Of a stretch of DNA of 14,517 nucleotides, positions 1 through 6,725 are shown piece after piece (the first letter of the stretch is position 1; the number at the start of each line of letters is the position of its first letter). The stretch spans positions 1-14,517 of the forward strand of contig JAICSZ010000012.1 in assembly GCA_025936615.1 (NCBI GenBank), written 5' to 3'. Below the pieces are notes generated by a model that saw only the letters and a list, made by a program, of their open reading frames with translations, had not been told where the DNA came from and did no database searches. A program made the position numbers and the translations under genes. The DNA is from Pedococcus sp. Its GTDB lineage: Bacteria; Actinomycetota; Actinomycetes; Actinomycetales; Dermatophilaceae.

Positions 1-129
1 CGTCGAGGCGTACAGGTCAGCGAGGTCCACGACTTCGGTGGCGGGGTCAAGGGGGCAAGCTTCGCCGATCCCGACGGCAACTCCTTCGAGCTGCAGGAGA
101 TGGCATGGCGAAAGGGCCCGACCTACTAG
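1..129 (+). CDS. Glyoxalase/VOC family protein, C-terminal fragment
   Basis: The window opens inside this gene; 42 codons remain before a TAG stop. The visible end contains GGGVKGASFADPDGNSFELQ, the closing beta-alpha-beta segment of vicinal-oxygen-chelate (glyoxalase/bleomycin-resistance) proteins, in which the Glu of FELQE is usually a metal ligand. Substrate cannot be told from this fragment: members of the family include lyases, dioxygenases, epimerases and antibiotic-binding proteins. The next gene starts about 80 bp downstream on the same strand. The family call is good and the specific function is unknown. Confidence 0.8.
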   Translation, partial: RRGVQVSEVHDFGGGVKGASFADPDGNSFELQEMAWRKGPTY

Positions 130-213
130 CCGTGTGTTGACGTCGTGCCTCGGTCGAAGCGATGGCATCGCCCGGGTCTGAGCAATGATGGAACCCGCTC
201 GATAGGGATGATC

Positions 214-750
214 ATGTGGCAACCAACACTCTTCCTGACCGTCGGACTTCCAAGCACCGGGAAGACCACTGCTGCGCGGCGCATAGAGACCGAGCAGCGA
301 GCGCTTCGCCTGACGAAGGACGAGTGGGTAAAGGCCCTCTACGGGCAGGAGAACCCGTCATCGGCCCAGGACGTGATCGAAGGGCGGCTCATCGAGATCG
401 GGCTTCGCGTTCTCGAGCTCGGCAACAACGTCGTGATCGACTACGGCCTCTGGGGTCGAGAAGAACGTTCAGCTCTACGGCAGGCCGCAACAGACCTGGG
501 CGCGAGGGTGGAGATGCGCTACTTCGAACTCACTCCAGGTGAGCAGCGGAAGCGACTGGACCAGCGCCAAGCCGAGGCGCCTCACACCACCTGGCCCATG
601 TCGGACGAGGAGCTCGCCGAGTGGTCCGCCAGCTTCGACGTCCCAACGCCGGGCGAGCTCGACGGCAGTGAACCAGTTGATGACCCACCTGACGGATTCG
701 CGACATGGGACCAGTGGCGCAGCAGTCGCTGGCCCCCATCGGTCTCCTGA
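214..750 (+). CDS. AAA-type P-loop ATP-binding protein (small kinase-like)
   Basis: A protein of about 178 residues with a Walker A motif GLPSTGKT at residues 11-18, directly after a hydrophobic first strand (TLFLTV). It then has ARRIETEQRALRLTKDEW and a second strand VVIDYGLWGREER whose Asp suits a Walker B or catalytic role. This layout matches the AAA_33 group of small nucleotide-dependent phosphotransferases of mostly unknown substrate. The C-terminal third is acidic and Trp-rich. I chose ATG 214 because AGGG at 204-207 gives a ribosome site with a 6-nt gap; an in-frame ATG at 208 and a GTG at 145 are also possible. The gene stands alone, convergent with the DUF1905 gene. A zeta-toxin-like role is possible from the fold, but no antitoxin gene lies beside it. 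Substrate unknown. Confidence 0.8.
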   Translation: MWQPTLFLTVGLPSTGKTTAARRIETEQRALRLTKDEWVKALYGQENPSSAQDVIEGRLIEIGLRVLELGNNVVIDYGLWGREERSALRQAATDLGARVEMRYFELTPGEQRKRLDQRQAEAPHTTWPMSDEELAEWSASFDVPTPGELDGSEPVDDPPDGFATWDQWRSSRWPPSVS

Positions 751-868
751 CTCCTGAGGGCCCTCGATCCAGGCACTTCACCCGCGCTGTTGCGGCGAGC
801 GACACAGCCCGCGCATGGCTGCGGCTCGGGGCCCGCGTCTGTCGGTTCCTTCGATGTGGGCGCAAAGG

Positions 869-1057
869 TCAGCGTGCCGGATCGACGGCTAGCTCAACCT
901 CCACCCCGGTCGTCGTCTTGTAGGTGTAGTCGCCGTCGATCGTGACGATGACGGGTACCCGTTTGCCGCGCTGGAAGGCCAGGAGGACCTCCTCCGGCAC
1001 GACGAGCCCAACGTTGTTGCCGCCGGTCGATTCCAGCACGGTGCGAAACGTCGGCAT
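869..1057 (-). CDS. DUF1905 domain protein, shortened (possible pseudogene)
   Basis: A 62-residue reading frame whose first 49 residues (MPTFRTVLESTGGNNVGLVV... to DGDYTYKTT) match the start of DUF1905 proteins, small beta-barrel proteins of unknown function often joined to a YdeI-like domain. The usual middle of the domain (an MGGR-like turn, a strand and the following helix, roughly 20-25 residues) is absent. The frame passes directly into TGVEVELAVDPAR, which resembles the last strand of the family. This looks like an in-frame internal deletion. Start ATG 1057 is supported by GAAGGAG 8 nt upstream; longer upstream extensions have no such site. No continuation is seen downstream in any minus-strand frame. 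It may be a non-functional remnant or a compact variant. Confidence 0.65.
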   Translation of the reverse strand: MPTFRTVLESTGGNNVGLVVPEEVLLAFQRGKRVPVIVTIDGDYTYKTTTGVEVELAVDPAR

Positions 1058-1196
1058 GCCGGGGTCTCCTTCGATCCGGGCTGGCCAGCGCCCTCGGTCA
1101 GGATGTGGGGGCTTCCGAGGATCGTGCCTCCATCCGGCTGCGACAACCCGTCCCAGCATGCGGCAGTCGCGGGCTCGAGATCATGAGCGGGGACGC

Positions 1197-1646
1197 TCAC
1201 CGCGGTTGGACTCCTGTCTTCAGCTCCTGGGCGAGCATCACGATGATGCCGCTCGGGCCGCGGAGATAGGTGAGCTTGTAGACGTCTTCGTACGTGGCCA
1301 CCCCGCGCAGCGGGTGGCAGCCGTGGCGTGCGGCGATCTCGAGGGCCTCATCGATGTCGTCGACGGAGAAGGCCACACGATGCATGCCGATCTCGTTGGG
1401 CCGGGTGGGATCGGTCTCGATCGCGTCGGGGTGGATGTACTCGAAGAGCTCGAGCCGACCATTGCCGTCTGGTGTCTGCAGCATGGCGATGTTGGCGTGG
1501 TTGTCGTCGAGTCCGACTGCCGTGTCGGTCCACTCTCCACTGACCGTGTCGCGCCCGAGGACGGTGAGCCCGAGGTCGGTGAAGAAGGCGATCGTCGCTT
1601 CGAGGTCGCGGACGGCGATCCCGACGTTCTCGAGTTTGATGGGCAT
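1197..1646 (-). CDS. VOC family protein (glyoxalase/methylmalonyl-CoA epimerase-like)
   Basis: A 149-residue two-module VOC protein. Module one opens with IKLENVGIAVRDLEATIAFF and closes near RLELFEY (residues 65-70). Module two opens with MHRVAFSVDDIDEAL (residues 88-102) and closes with GPSGIIVMLAQEL. Candidate metal ligands are Glu66 or Glu69 and His89; the first-strand ligand of many VOC enzymes (His in HVGI) is Asn7 here, as in a common subgroup annotated only as VOC family. Reaction unknown. ATG 1646 has no Shine-Dalgarno sequence but follows TAGCGT by 6 nt, consistent with leaderless translation. It diverges from the SGNH hydrolase gene and lies 139 bp upstream of the DUF1905 start on the same strand. 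Confidence 0.85.
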   Translation of the reverse strand: MPIKLENVGIAVRDLEATIAFFTDLGLTVLGRDTVSGEWTDTAVGLDDNHANIAMLQTPDGNGRLELFEYIHPDAIETDPTRPNEIGMHRVAFSVDDIDEALEIAARHGCHPLRGVATYEDVYKLTYLRGPSGIIVMLAQELKTGVQPR

Positions 1647-1652
1647 CGTTGA

Positions 1653-1658
1653 ACGCTA
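1653..1658 (-). promoter_or_regulatory. -10-like hexamer for leaderless VOC gene
   Basis: TAGCGT on the minus strand lies exactly 6 nt before ATG 1646, the spacing expected when transcription starts at the start codon. No purine-rich ribosome site is present. No clear -35 box is seen. Confidence 0.4.
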
Positions 1659-1794
1659 CCCAGTGGGGCGACGTGCCCGCTTGATGGCTGCGTTTCGGCT
1701 GCGCAACCACGCCGGACGCCGGATGGGCTGTTGCAGTGGCGCGAAAACGGCCCCAGTTGTGGGCAAACGGGCAACACGCGTGGATGCCCGGTCC

Positions 1795-1800
1795 CACACT
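1795..1800 (+). promoter_or_regulatory. Weak -10-like hexamer before SGNH hydrolase GTG
   Basis: CACACT (one change from TACACT) lies 6 nt before GTG 1807. It is the only start-associated signal I find for the hydrolase and is weak evidence for that start. No -35 box is evident. Confidence 0.25.
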
Positions 1801-1806
1801 CCTTTC

Positions 1807-2577
1807 GTGGGGGTGCGCACCTGGGTGCTCGGCCGCGCGCGACCGGGCGTGACGGCCATCGTGGGCGCCGTGGTTCTCGCGGCTGCTCTCTCCTCGGCGA
1901 CGGGTTGGCACCCCGCCTCCGCAGCGGACCACATGGCCAAGGTGCGGGCGGTGATGAGCGGCCCTGGCCCGGTGGTCGTGAGTGTCCTGGGCGACTCCAC
2001 CGGGAACGAGGTCGGCGAGTGGGTCGACCTGTGGGCCCGCAGCCTCGGCGCGACCCGACAGGTGGTCCTGCACCAGTGGGACGACACCAACGGGGGGTGG
2101 CTGCCACGCCCACGGGTGTACGGCCGGCACGGTCCGTCCGTCACGATCTGGAACGGCAGCAGGTCCGGGGCGCAGGCGGGGTACGCGCAGGCACGCCTGG
2201 CACAGCTCCAGCCGGCGCGGCCCGACCTGGTGCTGTACTCGTTCGGACACAACCACTCACCGGGGAAGATCGTGGCTCCGATGCGGGCGCTGCTCTCGGC
2301 GGTCGACTCTCGGTGGCCCGGGACGCCGGCCTCGGCAGTCATCCTCCAGAACCCGCAGCTGGGAGCCACCGCAGCCGTGCAGGCCCAGGTGGTGGCTGAG
2401 CTGGCCGGGTGGGCTGCCCGGGCCGGTCTGCCCACCATCGACGTCTACGGCGCCTTCGGAGCCCACGCTGACGAGGAGGGCCTGTTCAAGGACTACCGCC
2501 ACCCGAGCGCGGCCGGGTCGGCCGTGTGGGCGGCCGTGGTGGCCGAAGCCATCACGCCGGCTGGCCGCAGAAGGTGA
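1807..2577 (+). CDS. Secreted SGNH/GDSL-type hydrolase
   Basis: About 256 residues from the chosen GTG. The N-terminus is a Sec signal: basic start (VRTWVLGRARPG), hydrophobic core VTAIVGAVVLAAAL and a likely cleavage after ASA near residue 39. The mature part has the SGNH blocks: GDS at 62-64 (VLGDSTGN, nucleophile Ser64), a later GHN in YSFGHNHS (block III) and DYRHPSAAG with the Asp-x-x-His pair of block V. The protein should be an esterase or acyl-hydrolase acting outside the membrane; substrate unknown. The open frame extends upstream to ATG 1723 and ATG 1684, but those starts put a long polar stretch before the signal peptide and lack ribosome sites. It is convergent with the SnoaL-like gene, 28 bp away. 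Confidence 0.8.
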   Translation: MGVRTWVLGRARPGVTAIVGAVVLAAALSSATGWHPASAADHMAKVRAVMSGPGPVVVSVLGDSTGNEVGEWVDLWARSLGATRQVVLHQWDDTNGGWLPRPRVYGRHGPSVTIWNGSRSGAQAGYAQARLAQLQPARPDLVLYSFGHNHSPGKIVAPMRALLSAVDSRWPGTPASAVILQNPQLGATAAVQAQVVAELAGWAARAGLPTIDVYGAFGAHADEEGLFKDYRHPSAAGSAVWAAVVAEAITPAGRRR

Positions 2578-2605
2578 AGCGGGGACGCCGGCGCCCGCCG
2601 AGAGG

Positions 2606-3142
2606 TCAGGGCGTGCCGCTTCGGCGGGCTCGGCGCTTGGCGGCGTTCATGCGGATCAGGTAGCCGGGCGTCGGGGGGATCCAGCCCAGCTGCTTGCCCA
2701 TGCCCAGGTCGTCACGGTTGGCCCAGTGCTCGCGGATGAGCCCGTCCTCGAGCAGGAACCAGTGCGACTGGGTGGCGCGGAACGCCCTGCCGGTCGGAGG
2801 GAAGACGGTGTCGACGTCGCCGGCGGCGGTGTAGACCGCCCACGGGGCGGCGTGCGTGCCGCACATCGTGGAGTTGACCGCGACGAGGTCGCCGTCCGCC
2901 AAGGCGTGGTGGATCTCGTAGTGGAGCCCCGCAAAGGCGGCTCGCAGCCACAGGGCGGTCGACCAGAAGGAGCCGGGGCCGGGGATGCGGGAGCTCGGTG
3001 GCTGCACGGGGTTCTCGCCATCTCGTGCGGCCTGGTGGTAGAGGCCGTCGAACTCCTCGCGTGTGCCGGTGGCCATCGCGTGGATGCTGCGGATGGCCAG
3101 CGCCGCCGGGTCCGTGGACACGCGCAGGGTGATGTCAGGCAT
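2606..3142 (-). CDS. SnoaL-like / ester cyclase family protein (NTF2 fold)
   Basis: A 178-residue protein of the SnoaL-like polyketide cyclase/ester cyclase group. Markers are EEFDGLYHQAARDGENPV near residues 29-46, LADGDLVAVNSTMCGTH (81-97), the family's TQSHWFLLEDGLIREHWANR (124-143) and RDDLGMGKQLGWIPPTP at the end. These proteins form a small cone-shaped barrel with a buried pocket. Many regulator-linked members have no known reaction; some bind or isomerise small hydrophobic compounds. ATG 3142 is chosen over GTG 3151 because GGAG lies 8 nt upstream of the ATG. It is divergent from the TetR gene and shares its operator, so it is probably the repressor's main target. Confidence 0.85.
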   Translation of the reverse strand: MPDITLRVSTDPAALAIRSIHAMATGTREEFDGLYHQAARDGENPVQPPSSRIPGPGSFWSTALWLRAAFAGLHYEIHHALADGDLVAVNSTMCGTHAAPWAVYTAAGDVDTVFPPTGRAFRATQSHWFLLEDGLIREHWANRDDLGMGKQLGWIPPTPGYLIRMNAAKRRARRSGTP

Positions 3143-3160
3143 GAGGACCACTCCATTCGA

Positions 3161-3175
3161 TACAGTGTAACTGTA
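3161..3175. promoter_or_regulatory. Dyad operator in the SnoaL/TetR divergent gap
   Basis: TACAGT-GTA-ACTGTA is a perfect 6-bp inverted repeat with a 3-bp centre, in the middle of the 53-bp gap between the two divergent starts (3142 minus, 3196 plus). On the minus strand it is directly preceded by TTGACT (3175-3180), a good -35 match. Size, symmetry and position suit a TetR-dimer site controlling both genes. Confidence 0.7.
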
Positions 3176-3195
3176 GTCAAAGTGTGAGGACCTTC

Positions 3196-3834
3196 ATGAG
3201 CGACGTCAAGAGGCCGTACGACGTGACGAGCCGCCAGGAGCAGGCGCGCGCACGCCGGCAGCGCGTGGTGCTGGCGGCTCGGGACCTCTTCGAGCGCGAC
3301 GGCTACCGCCGGACCACGGTGGCGGGCGTCGCGGCGGCGGCGGAAGTCTCGCCGGAGATGGTCTACAAGACGTTCGGCAGCAAGGCGGCTCTGGCCAAGG
3401 CGGTCTTCGACGTCGCGCTGGCGGGGGACGACGAGCCGGTCCCCATCCGCGACCGACCGGCGATGGCCGCCATCCGGGTCGAGCCTGACGTCCGTCGCCA
3501 GATCGCGCTGTTCGTCGAGGGACTGGTGCAGCGGCTGGGCCGCTCGGCCAGGATCCAGGTCATGGTCCGCGACGGCAGGCACGTCGACGAGTCCCTCCAG
3601 CCGGTCTGGGACCAGCTGGTCCAAGAGGGACTCACCGGCATGCGCATGCTTGGTCGGCGGCTCCTGGACACTGGGCAGCTGCGTGCGGGCCTCGACCTCG
3701 ACGAGGTCACCGACCTGCTGTGGAACTACCTCGCCATCGACCACTATGAGCGACTCGTGCTCACTCGCGGATGGTCCACTGCCCGCTACCAGGAGTGGCT
3801 CACCCGTGCCATCACGACAGCGCTCTGCAGCTGA
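3196..3834 (+). CDS. TetR/AcrR family transcriptional regulator
   Basis: A 212-residue TetR-type repressor. The N-terminal DNA-binding domain spans about residues 22-70: helix VVLAARDLFERDGYRRTTV, then a helix-turn-helix AGVAAAAEVSPEMVYKTFGS, then KAALAKAVFD. The remaining two-thirds is a helical ligand and dimer domain (for example DVRRQIALFVEGLVQRLG, ending with a Trp/Tyr-containing helix DLLWNYLAIDHYERLVL). ATG 3196 is chosen over GTG 3184 because GAGGA lies about 6 nt upstream. The gene faces away from the SnoaL-like gene, and the perfect dyad at 3161-3175 lies only 20 bp before its start, so autoregulation and control of the neighbour are likely. Ligand unknown. Confidence 0.9.
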   Translation: MSDVKRPYDVTSRQEQARARRQRVVLAARDLFERDGYRRTTVAGVAAAAEVSPEMVYKTFGSKAALAKAVFDVALAGDDEPVPIRDRPAMAAIRVEPDVRRQIALFVEGLVQRLGRSARIQVMVRDGRHVDESLQPVWDQLVQEGLTGMRMLGRRLLDTGQLRAGLDLDEVTDLLWNYLAIDHYERLVLTRGWSTARYQEWLTRAITTALCS

Positions 3835-3869
3835 CCCGAGCGCCAGACACCAACGGGACCTGGGCGGGA

Positions 3870-4352
3870 TCAGCTGACATGGAGGTGCAGGCGCAGGCCG
3901 GCCCCGAGGTCGGTGGCGACCGGTTCGTCGCCGACGAACCCCACGGCCCTGTAGAAGGCCAGTGCGTGGAGGTTCCCGGTGACCCACAGGCGCTGCTGCC
4001 CGGACGCGCGCACGGTCCCAACGGCGTCCTCGACCAGTCTCCGGGCGACACCTTGACGTTGCCACCGTGGGTCAACGAACAGGTCGTCCAGCTCCGGGTC
4101 GCCGGCGCCTCGCACGGTCACGGTGGCGAACCCGAGGATCGTCGCCCCACCCTCGGCGCCGGCCACCGCAAGGCGGGTGTCGCCCCCCGCGACACCGTCA
4201 CCGGCGAAGAGCAGGAACTCGGGTCGGGCCAGCAGCGCTGGTGCGTCACCGGGGTTGGCCAGCGAGGCTGCCCGGTAGACCCGCTGGAGCTCGGGCAGGT
4301 CAGCCGGGACGGCGGTGCGGATCGCGCTGACAGGGCCCTGGACGCCGCTCAT
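3870..4352 (-). CDS. GNAT family N-acetyltransferase
   Basis: A 160-residue GCN5-related acetyltransferase. It starts with the usual strand and helix SAIRTAVPADLPELQRVYRAAS, has the core strand ILGFATVTV, then LDDLFVDPRWQRQGVARRLV, which is motif A with the Q-x-x-G-V-A acetyl-CoA pyrophosphate loop. It ends with NLHALAFYRAVGF, the motif B helix. The acceptor is unknown; small-molecule or protein amines are both possible. ATG 4352 has GGAG 6 nt upstream. The open frame extends upstream, but that part is low-complexity Arg/Pro/Gly sequence typical of non-coding GC-rich DNA. It is convergent with the TetR gene. Confidence 0.88.
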   Translation of the reverse strand: MSGVQGPVSAIRTAVPADLPELQRVYRAASLANPGDAPALLARPEFLLFAGDGVAGGDTRLAVAGAEGGATILGFATVTVRGAGDPELDDLFVDPRWQRQGVARRLVEDAVGTVRASGQQRLWVTGNLHALAFYRAVGFVGDEPVATDLGAGLRLHLHVS

Positions 4353-4513
4353 GGCACACTCCAGCACTGGCTGTGGGCTGCCGTCAATCGAGGCTCGCCG
4401 CCAGGTCACGGGGCCGCGTGGTGCAGGCCCAGCAGGCCGCTGCCTCGTCCTGCGAACCGCGGTGAACAGCTCGTCGGAGCCCCGTCGAGGAGGACGCGTG
4501 GCCAGCGCAAGGT

Positions 4514-4549
4514 GCCGTATGCCGCGTGGCCCAACCCGCGGCATACGGC
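4514..4549. repeat. Perfect 13-bp inverted repeat (hairpin, 10-nt loop)
   Basis: GCCGTATGCCGCG at 4514-4526 is matched exactly by its reverse complement CGCGGCATACGGC at 4537-4549 around a 10-nt loop (4527-4536). There is no T-run on either side, and no gene ends nearby: the start codons of both flanking genes are 160-200 bp away. So it is not an obvious gene terminator. It may be a palindromic repeat unit, an RNA structure or a protein-binding site. Confidence 0.75.
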
Positions 4550-4716
4550 CAGTCGGCGGGCGCACCGACCGAGGACGCCACGCGGGACAACGCGAGAGCT
4601 CGGCCACGTGCGACAGACTTCCCATCTCGTGGTCGGCCCGACGACCGCGTCCCGTGCCGGACGGTGCCGCCGGGCCCGACCGGATGGCGTTTACCCACGA
4701 CGGTGGGGGACAAACC

Positions 4717-4745
4717 CGGACACGGTCGGCAACCTCGCCTAGGGT
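4717..4745 (+). promoter_or_regulatory. Promoter for leaderless winged-helix gene
   Basis: CGGACA (4717-4722, four of six matches to TTGACA) and TAGGGT (4740-4745) are separated by 17 bp. The -10 box ends 7 nt before GTG 4753, so transcription would begin at or next to the start codon. Confidence 0.5.
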
Positions 4746-4752
4746 CCGGGGT

Positions 4753-5844
4753 GTGGTCCACGAGCTGTCCCGGCAGCAGGCCCGCCGCATCGCCGTGCGG
4801 GCCCAGCTCCTCGCCCTCCCGCGTCCCACCGACCTGCTCGAGGTGGTCAGTCACCTCACCCTCCTGCAGGTCGACCTGACGGCGGCGGTCGCGCCGAGCG
4901 CCGACCTCGTGTGCTGGACGCGCCTGGGGTCGGCCTACTCCCCGAGCGACCTCGAGGGGCTCCTCAGCGACGGCTCGCTGGTGGAGTACCGGCTCCGGCT
5001 GCGGCCGGCAGAGGACATGGCGCTGTTCCGTGACCGGATGCGCCGAGCGCCCGACCCGGAGGCGGAGTACCTCGTGGCCCGGCTGGAGTGGGCGCGGGCG
5101 AACCGCGGGTGCCACGACGACATCCTCGAGGCGCTGCGCCAGGACGGGCCGTTGCCGGCCAGCGCCCTGCCGGACACCTGCGTGGTGCCGTGGCGCTCCA
5201 GCGGCTGGACCAATGCCAAGAACACCCAGCGTCTCGTCGCGGTCATGGAGCAGCGGGGCGAGGTCGCGGTCGCCGGCCGTGACGGCGCCGAGCGGCTCTG
5301 GGACCTCGCTGAGCGGGTCCACGCCGACGACCAGGTCGTGCCGGCCGAGGAGGCCGAGGCGATCCGGGACCGCCGTCGCCTGGTCGCGTTGGGGATCGCC
5401 CGGCCCACGGGTCCAGCAGACGACGTCGAGCCCGGCCACGTCGGCGCGGCGGGGGAGGAGGCGGTCGTCGACGGGGTCCGCGGCCGCTGGCGCGTGGACC
5501 CGGCCCTGCTCGAGGGCGGTTTCAGGGGCCGCACCGCCCTGCTGTCCCCGCTCGACCGCCTGGTCATGGACCGCAAGCGCATGAGCGAGCTGTTCGAGTT
5601 CGACTACCAGCTCGAGATGTACAAGCCGCCTGCCAAGAGGCGCTGGGGCTACTGGGCCATGCCGGTCCTGCACGGCGACCGGCTCCTCGGCAAGGTCGAC
5701 GCCACAGCCGACCACCGGTCCGGCGTGCTGCGCGTCCACGCCGTCCACGAGGACGAGCCGTTCAGCAAGGCCGTCAGCGCCGGGGTGGACCGCGAGCTGG
5801 CCGACCTCGCCCGCTGGCTGGAGCTCGACCTGGGCAAGGAGTGA
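4753..5844 (+). CDS. Winged-helix DNA-binding protein, HTH_42 (YcaQ/AlkZ-like) family
   Basis: A 363-residue protein of the HTH_42 superfamily (formerly DUF1006). The N-terminal part LSRQQARRIAVRAQLL... HLTLLQVDLTAAVAPSADLV contains Q39-V40-D41, the position of the catalytic Q-x-Q or Q-x-D motif of AlkZ/YcaQ DNA glycosylases. Those enzymes remove alkylated bases and unhook interstrand crosslinks. The C-terminal LLSPLDRLVMDRKRMSELFEFDYQLEMY... KRRWGYWAMPVLHGDRLLGKVD is the family's most conserved block. By inference this is a DNA-repair glycosylase, but many members are unstudied and the family is also annotated simply as winged-helix. GTG 4753 is chosen for the promoter spacing and because upstream translation is unlike the family. 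The PpsR gene follows after 37 bp. Confidence 0.82.
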   Translation: MVHELSRQQARRIAVRAQLLALPRPTDLLEVVSHLTLLQVDLTAAVAPSADLVCWTRLGSAYSPSDLEGLLSDGSLVEYRLRLRPAEDMALFRDRMRRAPDPEAEYLVARLEWARANRGCHDDILEALRQDGPLPASALPDTCVVPWRSSGWTNAKNTQRLVAVMEQRGEVAVAGRDGAERLWDLAERVHADDQVVPAEEAEAIRDRRRLVALGIARPTGPADDVEPGHVGAAGEEAVVDGVRGRWRVDPALLEGGFRGRTALLSPLDRLVMDRKRMSELFEFDYQLEMYKPPAKRRWGYWAMPVLHGDRLLGKVDATADHRSGVLRVHAVHEDEPFSKAVSAGVDRELADLARWLELDLGKE

Positions 5845-5869
5845 GCGCCGAGCACGGTGCCCGCTGTGC

Positions 5870-5875
5870 CACAGT
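5870..5875 (+). promoter_or_regulatory. Weak -10-like hexamer before ppsR GTG
   Basis: CACAGT ends 6 nt before GTG 5882, and no ribosome site is visible there. This fits a weak leaderless promoter in the 37-bp gap after the winged-helix gene. No clear -35 box is seen. Confidence 0.28.
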
Positions 5876-5881
5876 TGGCGC

Positions 5882-6712
5882 GTGAGCCCGGCCCCGACCG
5901 CCCCCACCCCGGTCTACTTCCTTGCCGGCGGGACCGGCATCTCCGCAGAGACGCTGGGCAACATGATGCTTCAGCAGTTCCCGACCGTGAGCTTCGTACG
6001 CCACAAGATCCCCTTCATCACGACCGTGGACCGGGCCAGGGATGTGGTCAAGGAGCTCGACGCGGCGATGACCGAAGCGGTGACACCGCTGGTGTTCTCC
6101 ACCGTCGCCGATGAGGACGTCCGGGGCACGCTGATGACGACCGAGTGCGCGTTCATCGACCTGTTCGGGTCGCACCTCGACACGGTCGAACGGGTCCTGC
6201 ACGTCAACGCTGCACACGACGTCGGCGCCCTCCACGGGGTGGGGGACCTGCGTCGCTACGAGATGCGGATGAAGGCGATCGACTTCGCCATGGAGCACGA
6301 CGACGGGCAGAGCCTGCGCAACCTCGAGAACGCCGAGCTGATCCTCATCGCCCCGTCGCGCTGCGGCAAGACGCCCACCTCGATGTACCTCGCCCTCCAG
6401 CACGGCATCAAGGTCGCCAACTACCCATTGGTCGACGAGGACTTCGACCACAGCGACGTGCCCCGCCCGGTCCGTCCCTACGTCGACAAGTGCTTCGGCC
6501 TGCTGTCCACCCCGGCGCGGCTGAGCCAGGTGCGTGGAGAACGCCGCCCAGGGTCGAAGTACGCCTCCCTCGCCCAGTGCAGCTACGAGCTGCGCCGGGC
6601 GGAGTCGTTGTACCGCTCGTTCCGGATCCCGTCGATCAACTCCGCATCGATGTCGGTGGAGGAGATGGCGGCCGTGATCATGCAGGCGAGACGCATGCGG
6701 GACGTCGAGTGA
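5882..6712 (+). CDS. ppsR: Phosphoenolpyruvate synthase regulatory protein (kinase/pyrophosphorylase)
   Basis: A 276-residue member of the DUF299/PSRP family, the usual length. These bifunctional enzymes inactivate PEP synthase or pyruvate phosphate dikinase by ADP-dependent phosphorylation of a Thr beside the catalytic His, and reactivate it by phosphate-dependent pyrophosphate release. Visible markers are TGISAETLG near 18-26, HDDGQSLRNLENA (139-151), the P-loop APSRCGKTPTS (157-167, where E. coli YdiA has GVSRCGKTPTS), RYASL-like KYASLAQC (226-233) and PSINSASMSVEE at the end. Two deviations are noted: Ala157 for Gly at the start of the P-loop and AGGT (15-18) where relatives have SDGT. 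It lies 55 bp upstream of its target gene ppsA, which strongly supports the assignment. Confidence 0.93.
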   Translation: MSPAPTAPTPVYFLAGGTGISAETLGNMMLQQFPTVSFVRHKIPFITTVDRARDVVKELDAAMTEAVTPLVFSTVADEDVRGTLMTTECAFIDLFGSHLDTVERVLHVNAAHDVGALHGVGDLRRYEMRMKAIDFAMEHDDGQSLRNLENAELILIAPSRCGKTPTSMYLALQHGIKVANYPLVDEDFDHSDVPRPVRPYVDKCFGLLSTPARLSQVRGERRPGSKYASLAQCSYELRRAESLYRSFRIPSINSASMSVEEMAAVIMQARRMRDVE

Positions 6713-6725
6713 CCTGGGGTAGTGT

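Larger units (their letters stand above)
4353..4752. other. 400-bp gap without a credible gene
   Basis: The gap lies between the divergent GNAT and winged-helix genes. All frames through it translate to Arg/Pro/Gly-rich sequence with no recognisable family. It holds a strong 13-bp-stem hairpin (4514-4549) and the promoter of the winged-helix gene at its right end. No tRNA-like or riboswitch-like structure was recognised. A small RNA cannot be excluded. Confidence 0.6.

Noticed and set aside
214..750. Zeta-type toxin of a toxin-antitoxin pair
   Set aside because: The P-loop fold would allow it, but no small antitoxin gene lies next to it and the closest family feel is a generic AAA_33 kinase-like protein.
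756..765. Palindrome GAGGGCCCTC after the P-loop gene
   Set aside because: It has no loop, no T-run and is a common GC-rich word; not enough to call a terminator or operator.
3828..3876. Inverted repeat CAGCTGA / TCAGCTG across the TetR-GNAT convergent junction
   Set aside because: The arms are just the Ser-stop ends of both genes (AGC TGA), and the 35-nt loop makes a functional terminator unlikely.
5845..5881. GCGCC / GGCGC inverted repeat between the winged-helix gene and ppsR
   Set aside because: Only 5 bp with a 27-nt spacer; expected by chance at this base composition.
4384..5907. Minus-strand open frame opposite the winged-helix gene and upstream gap
   Set aside because: The plus-strand protein has conserved HTH_42 motifs; the antisense product has none.
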